From: Gemmobacter sp964439015
Lineage (GTDB): Bacteria > Pseudomonadota > Alphaproteobacteria > Rhodobacterales > Rhodobacteraceae
Length of the DNA stretch: 23,904 nucleotides
Reading direction: 5' to 3'
NCBI GenBank assembly: GCA_964439015.1
Contig: CAYTMV010000035.1
Location: 1 to 23,904, forward strand
Of the stretch, positions 1 through 7,485 are shown in pieces. Position numbers and translations under genes: made by a program. Below the pieces are notes generated by a model. That model was given only the letters and a program-made list of their open reading frames with translations. It was not told the origin of the DNA and did no database searches. The stretch's first letter is position 1. Every line of letters starts with the position of its first letter.

Positions 1-994
1 GCATGTCGCCCAGCCGCTGGCCGATCATCCGGCATCCGGGCGAGATCAGCACCTCCACCGTCTCGGTCTGGACGGAAGACAGCTGGTCCACCAGGTGCAG
101 GTCCTTGCGCGCCTTCAGGCTCAGAAGCTCGGTCATCTCGGATCGCAGCACCACCCGGTCGCCGGCCTGCAACACCACCGGATCGAGGTCACGGCGCAGC
201 GAGGCGTCGCCGCGCAGCACGTCGATCAGCCGCACGCCGTCGCGGCGGAACAGGTCGATGTCCAGCACCCGCTGGCCGATCAGCGGACTGTCTTCGGGGA
301 TGGCCACCTCGGTAAAATACTTCATACGCTTGCGGTCCGAGAGCATCGCGCCCATCGAGGTCCGCACCGGCAACAGAAACCGTGAGGTCGTAGCCAGATA
401 CAACCCGCCCACCACGGCCATCGCCGCCCCCAGAGGCGCGATCTCGAAGATGGTGAAGGGAACCATCCCTTGCTCGCGCGCAACGCCATCGACCAGAATG
501 TTGGTCGAGGTGCCGATCAAGGTGATCATGCCCCCCAACACGGTCATGTAGCTGAGGGGGATCAGCATCTTCGACGGCGCGGTTTTCAGTTGCACCGCAA
601 TCTGGATAACCACCGGGATCATCACCGCCACCAGCGGGGTGTTGTTCATGAAGGCCGAAGCGACCGCGACGAAAGAGAACAGCACCGCAATCGTGACCTT
701 GGGCCGCGCCTCGACATGGCGCTGCGCAAGCGAGATCACCATCTCGACCGCGCCGGTCCGCACCAGGCCGCCCATAATCATGAACATGAACAGGATCGTC
801 CAGGGGGCCGAGTTGGACAGGGCCGAGGAAGCCTCCTTGATCGGCAGGATGCCGGTCAGCAGCATCGCCCCCGCCCCGACGATCGACACGACCTCGACCG
901 GGTAAGTCTCGCGGATGAACATGGCGAACATCACCACCAGAATGGCCAGGGCCACCCAAGGTTGCACCGCCGCTGCAAGTTCAAAACCCGGCAT
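1..994 (-). CDS. SLC13-family (DASS) sodium/anion symporter with TrkA-C domain, 3' end cut by the window
   Basis: Likely inner-membrane secondary transporter of the divalent anion:sodium symporter family; the substrate (dicarboxylate, sulfate or other anion) cannot be read from sequence. About 331 residues are visible. The N-terminal half is strongly hydrophobic with several membrane segments. It carries the two Asn-Thr motifs typical of the sodium/substrate sites, MNNTPLV near residues 116-122 and GTSTNI near 161-166. From about residue 225 the protein turns soluble and resembles a TrkA-C (RCK C-terminal) domain, which is common in bacterial SLC13 proteins and usually precedes more membrane segments that would lie outside the window. 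Two ATGs are in tandem (997 and 994). An AGGAG sits 5 nt before the second but only 2 nt before the first, so I chose 994. It lies 147 bp downstream of the YmdB-type gene on the same strand. Confidence 0.85.
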   Translation of the reverse strand, partial: MPGFELAAAVQPWVALAILVVMFAMFIRETYPVEVVSIVGAGAMLLTGILPIKEASSALSNSAPWTILFMFMIMGGLVRTGAVEMVISLAQRHVEARPKVTIAVLFSFVAVASAFMNNTPLVAVMIPVVIQIAVQLKTAPSKMLIPLSYMTVLGGMITLIGTSTNILVDGVAREQGMVPFTIFEIAPLGAAMAVVGGLYLATTSRFLLPVRTSMGAMLSDRKRMKYFTEVAIPEDSPLIGQRVLDIDLFRRDGVRLIDVLRGDASLRRDLDPVVLQAGDRVVLRSEMTELLSLKARKDLHLVDQLSSVQTETVEVLISPGCRMIGQRLGDM

Positions 995-1141
995 CATGTC
1001 TCCTGCGTGAAGTCGCGCCGTGTTTAACGGGCTTTTCGGGGCGTTCAAACGGGGTTTTGCGATAAAAGGACATCAGGTCGCAGAAATCATGAACGAAAAA
1101 CCGGCCGCGTAATCGCTTGGTGGCCCAACGGAACGACGTTC

Positions 1142-1954
1142 TCAGGGACTGGAACCCGCCAGAACGCCACCCTCGCGGAACGGCACGATTTTCGTGGCCC
1201 GGCCCGTGCGGTCATCGGTTTCCAGATAAACGCCCGATAACGTGGCCGGGCCGTTTGCAGGCTCGAACCGCCCGCCTGCCATGCCGGTCAGAAAGCGGCG
1301 CAGCGGCTCCAGCTTGTCCATCCCGATGACCGAATTGTAATCGCCGCACATGCCTGCATCGGTCATATAGCCCGTGCCGCCCGGCAGGATCATCGCATCG
1401 CCGGTGGGCACATGGGTATGGGTGCCGACCACAAGGCTGACCCTACCGTCGCACCAATGGCCCATCGCCATCTTTTCCGACGTGGCCTCGGCATGGATAT
1501 CGAGGATCGCGGCCTGCACGCCGCCGCCCAGCGCATGGGCCTTCAGCACCTGATCGACGGCCGAGAACGGATCGTCGAAAGGCCGCTTCATGAACACCTG
1601 CCCCAGCGCCTGCGCCACCAGAACCTTGCGGCCGCGGGCTTCGGTGAAGACCCGCGCGCCCTGCCCCGGTGCGATCTTCGAGAAGTTCAGCGGACGGATG
1701 ATCCGATGCTCCTGCTCGATGAAGGACAGCATGTCCTTCTGGTCAAAGGCATGGTCGCCCAGTGTGAGGCAGTCGGCGCCCGCGCGCAGCAGGTCGCGGG
1801 CGTGATCGGCCGAAAGCCCTGCGCCCGAGGTCGCATTCTCGCCATTGACCACCACGAAATCTAGGCCGAGTTCGGTTTTCAGGCCTGGCAGGCGCTGCGC
1901 AATCGCTGCGCGCCCGGCCTTGCCCATCACGTCGCCAAGAAACAGTATTTTCAT
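1142..1954 (-). CDS. YmdB/TIGR00282-family metallophosphoesterase
   Basis: Calcineurin-like phosphoesterase of the YmdB family, 270 aa, the usual length. Characterised members hydrolyse 2',3'-cyclic nucleotide monophosphates; the substrate here is inferred by family only. Metal-site motifs run in order: LFLGDVMGKAGR at the N-terminus (Asp8), VVNGEN at 35-40, LGDHAFD at 65-71, DIHAEATSEK, and GTHTHVPT near the C-terminal third. The central motif reads GDH where most metallophosphoesterases have GNH, so a usual Asn metal ligand is Asp67 here. The start at 1954 gives MKILFLGD, where the family normally begins; the reading frame stays open further upstream, but that part has no family similarity. 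The ribosome binding site is weak. The gene is divergent from the helicase gene at 2077, and a palindromic element lies between the two. Confidence 0.9.
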   Translation of the reverse strand: MKILFLGDVMGKAGRAAIAQRLPGLKTELGLDFVVVNGENATSGAGLSADHARDLLRAGADCLTLGDHAFDQKDMLSFIEQEHRIIRPLNFSKIAPGQGARVFTEARGRKVLVAQALGQVFMKRPFDDPFSAVDQVLKAHALGGGVQAAILDIHAEATSEKMAMGHWCDGRVSLVVGTHTHVPTGDAMILPGGTGYMTDAGMCGDYNSVIGMDKLEPLRRFLTGMAGGRFEPANGPATLSGVYLETDDRTGRATKIVPFREGGVLAGSSP

Positions 1955-1991
1955 GGCGCTTGCATAGACCCGCAGGCGGATTGCGGCAAGG

Positions 1992-2047
1992 GCGGGGGCG
2001 CTGCCCCCGCACCCCCGGGGTATTTTTGTCATGATGAAGGGGTTTTT
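1992..2047. repeat. GC-rich palindromic element with conserved-looking tail (candidate dispersed Rhodobacteraceae repeat)
   Basis: A perfect 8-bp inverted repeat, GCGGGGGC (1992-1999) and GCCCCCGC (2003-2010), encloses a 3-nt loop. It is followed at once by ACCCCCGGGGTATTTTTG and then ATGATGAAGGGG. From memory, very similar strings (a GC-rich stem, then CCCCCGGGGTATTT, then GATGAAG) recur between genes in Rhodobacter and Paracoccus relatives, which would make this one copy of a dispersed element. Only one copy is present in this window, so repetition cannot be shown here. It lies between the divergent phosphoesterase and helicase genes, about 38 bp before the start of the first and 30 bp before the second. 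Confidence 0.5.
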
Positions 2048-2076
2048 CGCAGCGCATCGGGCATTAGATTGACGCC

Positions 2077-4476
2077 ATGGCCTTGCTGATACCGCCCGAG
2101 CTACCCCATGCCCTGACCGAGTGGTTTGCCGCCAGAGGCTGGCGGTTGCATCCGCATCAGCAGACCATGCTGGCACGGGCAGAGGCGGCCTCGACCCTGC
2201 TGATCGCGCCCACAGGGGGCGGTAAGACGCTGGCGGGGTTTTTGCCCTCGCTGGTCGAACTGGCAGGCGGCTGGCAGGGGCTGCATACGCTCTATGTCTC
2301 ACCACTGAAGGCGCTGGCGGCGGATATGCGGCGCAACCTGCTGGCGCCGGTCGAAGGGGCGGGCCTGCCGATCCGGGTCGAGGATCGCAGCGGCGACACC
2401 TCGCAAGCCCAGCGCAAGCGGCAAAGGGCCGATCCGCCGCAGATCCTGCTGACCACGCCCGAAAGTCTGGCGCTGTTGCTGAGTTACGAGGACGCGCCGC
2501 GGGTCTTTGCCAACCTGCGTCGTGTCGTGGTGGATGAGATCCACGCCCTGGCCGAAAGCCGGCGCGGCGACCAGTTGATGCTTGGGCTGGCGCGGCTGCA
2601 AACCCTTGCCCCGGGGCTGCGGCGGGTGGGGCTTTCGGCGACGGTCGAGGATCCTGCGGCGCTGGCGCGATTTCTGGGGGTGGGGACCGAGGTGGTGCGG
2701 GCCGATCCCGGCCCGGTCCCTGATATTGCGATGTTGGATGTCGAGGCGCCCCCCCCTTGGGCTGGCGGCGGCGGGCGTTACGCGATCCCCGCGGTGCTGG
2801 AGGCCGTCAGGCAGCATCGCACCACGCTGATCTTCCACAACACCCGCGCACAGGCCGAGATCTTCTTCCACCACCTCTGGATGGCGAATGACGCGGGCCT
2901 GCCGATCGCCATCCACCATGGCAGCCTGTCCCGCGAGGCCCGCGCCAAGGTCGAGGCGGCGATGGTGGACGGGCAGTTGCGCGCCGTGGTCTGCACCGGC
3001 ACGCTGGATCTGGGCCTTGATTGGGGCGATGTGGATCTGGTGATCCAGGTTGGCGCGCCCAAGAACGTTAAGCGGCTGGTGCAGCGGATCGGGCGGGCCA
3101 ACCACCGCTACAACGCGCCGTCCAAGGCGCGACTGGTGCCTGCGAACCGCTGGGAAGTGGTGGAATGTCAGGCCGCGCTGGCCGCCGTGCGCGAGGCCGA
3201 TCTGGATGGCGAACCCCGCGGTCCGGGGCCTCTGGATGTCCTGTGTCAGCATATCCTGGCCACCGCCTGCGCAGGGCCTTTTTCGGCCGATACGCTGTTT
3301 GACGAGGTGCGGCTGGCCGGACCCTATGCCGCGCTGTCGCGGCCGGATTTCGACGCCTGTCTGGAGTTTTGCGCCACCGGCGGCTACGCGCTGCGCGCCT
3401 ATGACCGCTGGCGGCGGCTGCTGCTGCGCGATCGGCTGTGGCAGCTGCGCGACCCGCGCGCAGCTGCGGTCATCCGGCAGAACCTGGGAACGATCATCGA
3501 CACCGAAGTGTTGAAGGTGCGGCTGCGCGGGCGCGGCCAACCCCTAGGCGAAGTGGAGGAAAGTTTTGCAGCCTCGCTTACCCCCGGCGACACCTTTCTG
3601 ATCGGCGGCGAGGTGGTGCGCTATGAAGGGTTGGACGAGTTGACGGTCGAGGTGTCGCGCAGCCGGGGACGCGATCCGAAGGTGGCGGTTTTCAACGGCA
3701 CCAAATTCGCCACCTCGACCCGGCTGACCGAGCGCATCCTGACAATGCTGCAGCAAGACAGCTGGCCGGACCTGCCCGCCCACACCGCCGAATGGCTGGC
3801 CCTGCAGCGCGCGGTTTCGCGCCTGCCGGCGCCTGACCGGCTGCTTTGCGAGAGCTTTCCGCAGGATGGGCGCGAGCATCTGGTGGTCCACGGCTTTGCC
3901 GGCCGCAACGCGCAGCAGACGCTGGGCCTTTTGCTGACCAAGCGCCTGGAAGAAACCGGGCAAGCCCCCCTGGGCTTTGTCGCCACCGATGCCGCGACCC
4001 TGATCTGGGGACTGGAGCCGGTTCTGGATGCGGCCCCCCTGTTCGACCGTGTGGCTCTGCGCGAAGGGCTGGAGGGGTGGCTTGCCGGCAATGCGGTGAT
4101 GAAGCGCACCTTCCGATCGGTGGCAATCATCGCCGGCCTGATCGAGCGCACGCATCAGGGCCGGCGCAAGACCGGGCGGCAGGCCACGTTCTCGTCCGAC
4201 ATCCTGTATGACACGCTGCGCAAATACGACCCGGATCACCTGCTGTTACGCGCCACGCGCGACGAGGCAATGCGCGGGCTGGTCGATTTTGGACGGATCG
4301 AGGGTTTGCTGGACCGGGTGGCAGGCCGGATCGACCTCATTCGCCTGACGCGGCTTTCGCCCCTGTCAGCGCCGTTGTTTCTGGAGCCGGGCCGCGTGCC
4401 AATCCACGGCACCGGGCGCGAAAGGCTGGCCGAGGCCGAGGCCGCACGCCTGCTGGCGGCGGCGGGCCTGGCCTGA
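2077..4476 (+). CDS. Ligase-associated DNA damage response DEXH-box helicase
   Basis: Superfamily 2 helicase of the Lhr-like, ligase-associated type, 799 aa, close to the family's usual size of about 800-850. In family terms it acts with a DNA ligase, an exonuclease and PdeM in DNA repair. Helicase motifs are clear and in order: Walker A APTGGGKT at 44-51, Ia SPLKAL at 75-80, Ib TTPES at 126-130, the DEIH box at 153-156, SAT at 187-189, and motif VI QRIGR at 336-340. The C-terminal half (about 400-799) is the Lhr-type winged-helix and DEAD-associated region. No clear Shine-Dalgarno precedes the ATG, but Walker A falls at its normal distance from this start. pdeM follows after 38 bp, so the pair probably forms an operon. 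Neither the ligase nor the MBL-fold exonuclease gene that often joins this pair is in the window. Confidence 0.92.
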   Translation: MALLIPPELPHALTEWFAARGWRLHPHQQTMLARAEAASTLLIAPTGGGKTLAGFLPSLVELAGGWQGLHTLYVSPLKALAADMRRNLLAPVEGAGLPIRVEDRSGDTSQAQRKRQRADPPQILLTTPESLALLLSYEDAPRVFANLRRVVVDEIHALAESRRGDQLMLGLARLQTLAPGLRRVGLSATVEDPAALARFLGVGTEVVRADPGPVPDIAMLDVEAPPPWAGGGGRYAIPAVLEAVRQHRTTLIFHNTRAQAEIFFHHLWMANDAGLPIAIHHGSLSREARAKVEAAMVDGQLRAVVCTGTLDLGLDWGDVDLVIQVGAPKNVKRLVQRIGRANHRYNAPSKARLVPANRWEVVECQAALAAVREADLDGEPRGPGPLDVLCQHILATACAGPFSADTLFDEVRLAGPYAALSRPDFDACLEFCATGGYALRAYDRWRRLLLRDRLWQLRDPRAAAVIRQNLGTIIDTEVLKVRLRGRGQPLGEVEESFAASLTPGDTFLIGGEVVRYEGLDELTVEVSRSRGRDPKVAVFNGTKFATSTRLTERILTMLQQDSWPDLPAHTAEWLALQRAVSRLPAPDRLLCESFPQDGREHLVVHGFAGRNAQQTLGLLLTKRLEETGQAPLGFVATDAATLIWGLEPVLDAAPLFDRVALREGLEGWLAGNAVMKRTFRSVAIIAGLIERTHQGRRKTGRQATFSSDILYDTLRKYDPDHLLLRATRDEAMRGLVDFGRIEGLLDRVAGRIDLIRLTRLSPLSAPLFLEPGRVPIHGTGRERLAEAEAARLLAAAGLA

Positions 4477-4514
4477 CCCTTGCGCGCCAGCGCGTCCAAA
4501 GGCAGACAGGGGGC

Positions 4515-5174
4515 ATGACCGCCTTCGCCTTTTCCCTTCTGGGCGCCGACCTTCTGGCGCTGCCATCCGGGGCGCTGCTCTGGCCCGCGCAGCGTCTGCT
4601 GGTTGTGTCAGACCTGCACTTCGGCAAATCCTTGCGGCTGGCCCGGCGCGGCGGCGCCCTGCTACCCCCGTGGGAGGTCGCCGAGACGCTGTCGCGGCTG
4701 GAGGCCGATCTTGAGGCGCAGGCGCCGCGGCAGGTAATCGCCTTGGGCGACACTTTCGACGACCTCGAGGCCGAGACCGAGTTGGACGAGGCCGACCGGC
4801 TGCGCCTGACCCGCTTGGCGGCGGGGCGTGACTGGATCTGGATCGCGGGCAATCACGATCCCGGCCCGCTGCTGCTGCCCGGCCGTCACCTGTCCGAGGC
4901 GCGGCTGGGCCCGTTGACCTTTCGCCACATCGCCCAGCCCGGCGCGGCAGGTGAAATCAGTGGCCATTTTCATCCCAAGGGACGGCTTGCGGGGCGGTGG
5001 CGACCCTGTTTCCTAATCGATTCCGTGCGGGTGATCCTGCCGGCCTATGGCGCTTATACCGGCGGGCTGGCCTGTTCCGCGCCGGAATTGCGGGTTTTGT
5101 TTCAGCCCTCGGCGCTGGCGGTGTTGACCGGCGCACGGGCATTGCCGGCGCCCATGGCCTCGGTCGGGCGCTGA
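4515..5174 (+). CDS. pdeM: Ligase-associated DNA damage response endonuclease PdeM
   Basis: Calcineurin-like metallophosphoesterase of the PdeM type, 219 aa, predicted to be a cytoplasmic DNA endonuclease that works with the helicase encoded 38 bp upstream. All metal-binding motifs are present: SDLHFGK at 32-38, GDTFDD at 78-83, GNHD at 112-115 and GHFHPK at 150-155. A purine-rich AGGGGG lies just before the ATG, closer than ideal. The last 73 bp (5102-5174) overlap the end of the convergent LytTR gene on the other strand, so the C-terminal residues after about 195 share their DNA with that protein's tail. That C-terminal stretch is Ala/Pro/Leu-rich and looks unstructured. Confidence 0.92.
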   Translation: MTAFAFSLLGADLLALPSGALLWPAQRLLVVSDLHFGKSLRLARRGGALLPPWEVAETLSRLEADLEAQAPRQVIALGDTFDDLEAETELDEADRLRLTRLAAGRDWIWIAGNHDPGPLLLPGRHLSEARLGPLTFRHIAQPGAAGEISGHFHPKGRLAGRWRPCFLIDSVRVILPAYGAYTGGLACSAPELRVLFQPSALAVLTGARALPAPMASVGR

Positions 5175-5959
5175 ACCTCCAGCCCCCAATCCGCAATGGC
5201 CTGTCTTTGACCGCGGGCCAGTGGCAAGCGGCTGCCATCAGCCAGCACCACGGACCAGCGATCAGCGCCGGTCCGCTCCAGCGCCAGGGCAGCATCTCGC
5301 GCCACCCAGTGCGAGCGATGGATGCGGGCCCCCTCGCAGCTGTCGGTTTCGGCGATGGCGTCGGTCAGCCGCATCAGCAGGCTTTGGCGGCCCGCGCGGG
5401 TCACCACATCGACGTAATGATCGCGCACCGAGATCGCGACCAGAGGTGCCCGCAGTTCGGCTTCCAGCCGCGAGAGAAGCCGTGGCTCGGGGTTGGACAC
5501 GGCAGCGAAGTCATCGGCGACCATCATCTCCGGGCCGACAGATACCTCTGCCCAACGCCGCAACACGCCGCTTGCCGTGGAGAATGACAGAATGAACATC
5601 GCCACTTCCCAGACGCTCGGCTGGTGTGGAACTCTCCCGCCAGACAGCGCGCTGGCCAGAAAATGCGCGGGGGGCGTCAGGATGAGCGTATTCAGGACGG
5701 CAATGACGATGACCGATCCCGGAAACTGGCGCCAGCCCAGAACCGCCCGCACAAAGGCGCGCACGGCCATGCCGACCAGCCCCCCCAGCGCGACCGCCAA
5801 AAACCAGAAGGCCAACCGGTCCCCCAGCCACACCGCCTCATATGCCCCGAAGGGCCCCGAGACGGCCAGCAACACCGAGGTGACCCCCCAGATCACAAAG
5901 GGAAAGCTGCTGCGAAAATCCGCCAAATACTCGTCAATAAAGGAGGCCATCACCCGCAT
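5102..5959 (-). CDS. Membrane-anchored LytTR-domain DNA-binding protein
   Basis: Probable one-component transcription regulator, 285 aa. The N-terminal half carries four predicted membrane helices, near residues 18-36, 44-68, 78-103 and 118-135. After a linker, residues about 170-270 match a LytTR DNA-binding domain: RDHYVDVV, then a basic IHRSHWVA segment, then DGSRLPLARGQ. No phosphoacceptor receiver domain and no histidine kinase gene is visible, so the signal would have to be sensed by the membrane part; this is inference. The target genes are unknown. A second ATG at 5950 (MASFIDEY) is an equally plausible start; neither has a convincing ribosome binding site. The 3' end overlaps pdeM by 73 bp tail to tail, so the two transcripts would be antisense to each other there. 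Confidence 0.82.
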   Translation of the reverse strand: MRVMASFIDEYLADFRSSFPFVIWGVTSVLLAVSGPFGAYEAVWLGDRLAFWFLAVALGGLVGMAVRAFVRAVLGWRQFPGSVIVIAVLNTLILTPPAHFLASALSGGRVPHQPSVWEVAMFILSFSTASGVLRRWAEVSVGPEMMVADDFAAVSNPEPRLLSRLEAELRAPLVAISVRDHYVDVVTRAGRQSLLMRLTDAIAETDSCEGARIHRSHWVARDAALALERTGADRWSVVLADGSRLPLARGQRQAIADWGLEVQRPTEAMGAGNARAPVNTASAEG

Positions 5960-6057
5960 CCCTAAACCCGACGGAGGGATAAGCCGGATTTCACTGCCTT
6001 TTCAACCATCAAGGGAGGGTATGCGCCGAAAATCTCCCAAGACGTTGCAGAGACGCC

Positions 6058-6077
6058 AGCCGGGGTTTCCCCCGGCT
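6058..6077 (-). terminator. Stem-loop downstream of folD, possible terminator
   Basis: A perfect 8-bp inverted repeat, AGCCGGGG (6058-6065) and CCCCGGCT (6070-6077), encloses a 4-nt loop. It lies about 30 bp past the folD stop. A second small palindrome, GCTGTC-T-GACAGC, sits at 6075-6087. Neither strand has a T-run after the stem, so this is at best an atypical terminator; an mRNA-stabilising hairpin is equally possible. Confidence 0.4.
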
Positions 6078-6107
6078 GTCTGACAGCGGAAAGCGCAGCC
6101 GCAAGCC

Positions 6108-6998
6108 TCAGGCGGTCAGACCCTCGGGCTCAGGCAGGCCCTTGGCCCGGCAGGCGGCTGTCAGGGTATTGGCCAGCAGGCAGGCAATGGTCATCGGCCC
6201 CACGCCACCCGGCACCGGGGTTATGGCACCAGCCACTGCCGCCGCGCTGGCATAATGCACGTCGCCCACCAGCACGGCCTTGCCCTCCCGCTCGATGCGG
6301 TTGATGCCCACGTCGATCACGGTCGCGCCGGGCTTGACCCAGTCGCCCGGGATCATCTCTGGCCGGCCCACGGCTGCCACGAGGATATCGGCGCTGCGGC
6401 AGACCGCGGCCAGATCCTTGGTGCGGCTGTGGGCAATGGTCACGGTGCAGCTGTCACCCAGCAGCAGTTGCGCCATCGGCTTGCCGACGATGTTGCTGCG
6501 GCCGACGACCACGGCATTCATGCCCGACAGGCTGCCATGATGATCGCGCAGCATCATCAGACAGCCCAGCGGCGTGCAGGGCACCATGCTTTTCTGACCG
6601 GTGCCCAGCAGGCCCACATTCGAGATGTGGAACCCGTCGACATCCTTGGCCGGGTCGATGCTGTTGATCACCAGATCGCTGTTCAGATGGCCCGGCAGCG
6701 GCAGCTGCACCAGAATGCCATGCACGGCCGGGTCGGCATTCAGCTTGGCGATCAGCGCCAGCAACTCGGCCTCGGACGTGTCGGCCGGCAGCTTGTGTTC
6801 GTAAGAGTTCATGCCGACCTCGACGGTCTGCTTGCCCTTCGACGACACATAGACCTTCGACGCCGGGTCTTCGCCCACCAGCACCACTGCCAGACCGGGG
6901 GTCAGGCCATGCTCTTCCTTCAACCGCGCCACATGCGCCGCCACCTGCGCGCGGACCTTGGCCGCAAACGCCTTGCCGTCGATCACTTTCGCCGTCAT
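6108..6998 (-). CDS. folD: Bifunctional methylenetetrahydrofolate dehydrogenase/methenyltetrahydrofolate cyclohydrolase
   Basis: Cytoplasmic folate enzyme interconverting 5,10-methylene-, 5,10-methenyl- and 10-formyl-tetrahydrofolate, using NADP in most bacterial members. It has 296 aa, the usual length. The catalytic Tyr50 and Lys54 stand in YVSSKGK. Further family hallmarks are LVGEDPAS at 40-47, the LPLPGH motif, the VGRSNIVGKP nucleotide-binding stretch, and PGGVGPMT near the C-terminus. The start at 6998 follows a GAGGAG 6 nt upstream and gives MTAKVIDGK; a longer frame to 7037 has no such support. It lies 35 bp downstream of the chorismate mutase gene and in the same direction as fhs, whose product feeds it 10-formyl-tetrahydrofolate. 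Confidence 0.97.
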   Translation of the reverse strand: MTAKVIDGKAFAAKVRAQVAAHVARLKEEHGLTPGLAVVLVGEDPASKVYVSSKGKQTVEVGMNSYEHKLPADTSEAELLALIAKLNADPAVHGILVQLPLPGHLNSDLVINSIDPAKDVDGFHISNVGLLGTGQKSMVPCTPLGCLMMLRDHHGSLSGMNAVVVGRSNIVGKPMAQLLLGDSCTVTIAHSRTKDLAAVCRSADILVAAVGRPEMIPGDWVKPGATVIDVGINRIEREGKAVLVGDVHYASAAAVAGAITPVPGGVGPMTIACLLANTLTAACRAKGLPEPEGLTA

Positions 6999-7033
6999 CT
7001 GTCTCTCCTCGGCCCGCCTGACAGGCCCGGGCC

Positions 7034-7357
7034 TCATGGTTCCATGGCAGTGCGGTGGCCCTGATCCGGGCCAAGCCGCTGTTCCTCACGGGCGATGGAC
7101 CAATCGATCAGCTGACGCCACAGCCGCTCGGCCAGATCGGGCGACAGCCCGGCGGCAGCGGCATGGCGGCGCACATTGTCCACCACCTGTTCCACGCGCG
7201 CGTCAATCCGCGCCGGCCAGCCGATGTCTTCCTTGATCTCGGCCGCGCGATCGATAAAGGCCGCGCGTTCGGCCAGAAGGGCGATCAATGCGGCATCCAG
7301 CCGGTCGATGCCTTCGCGCACCTCGGCCATGGTCGAGCAATCCTGCGGTTTGCGCAT
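7034..7357 (-). CDS. Chorismate mutase, AroQ/PchB-like
   Basis: Small all-helical protein of 107 aa with the AroQ-type chorismate mutase pattern. An N-terminal helix has R-x-x-I-D-x-L-D (REGIDRLDAALIALLAER), followed by an Arg/Lys-bearing segment (RAAFIDRAAEIK) and a C-terminal helix ending with WRQLIDWSIAREE. It would convert chorismate to prephenate for phenylalanine and tyrosine synthesis. Single-domain members of this group include PchB-like isochorismate pyruvate lyases, so the exact reaction is not certain. GGAGGA lies 6 nt before the ATG at 7357, which decides the start over the longer frame. It sits between fhs and folD and is closely coupled to folD. Confidence 0.85.
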   Translation of the reverse strand: MRKPQDCSTMAEVREGIDRLDAALIALLAERAAFIDRAAEIKEDIGWPARIDARVEQVVDNVRRHAAAAGLSPDLAERLWRQLIDWSIAREEQRLGPDQGHRTAMEP

Positions 7358-7445
7358 CGGGGTTCCTCCGCGGTTTGGCCCCATCTAGGCCAAAGGCCCG
7401 GCAAAGAAAACCCGGCCCCCGTCTCACCATGACCCAAATACCCGA

Positions 7446-7475
7446 CCGGGCCGGGGCACCAGCGCCCCGGCCCGG
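7446..7475 (-). terminator. Strong hairpin after fhs, probable terminator
   Basis: A perfect 12-bp inverted repeat, CCGGGCCGGGGC (7446-7457) and GCCCCGGCCCGG (7464-7475), encloses a 6-nt loop. It begins 10 bp after the fhs stop on the minus strand and lies before the chorismate mutase gene. The stem is very stable. Reading in the fhs direction only a short T-stretch (TATTT) follows, so termination may be partial. If it does terminate, the chorismate mutase and folD need their own promoter. Confidence 0.55.
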
Positions 7476-7485
7476 CCAGTTTTCG

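Noticed and set aside
1022..1048. TTGAAC and TTAAAC, 15 bp apart on the minus strand, as a promoter for the SLC13-type gene
   Set aside because: The spacing is short and the match moderate; too weak to list as a feature.
2299..3540. 413-codon minus-strand open frame inside the helicase gene
   Set aside because: Opposite a gene with all helicase motifs intact; no recognisable protein.
5973..6022. GGAGGGATA and GGAGGGTAT upstream of the LytTR gene as paired autoregulatory sites
   Set aside because: The spacing of about 41 bp and the short match do not fit the usual closely spaced LytTR direct repeats.
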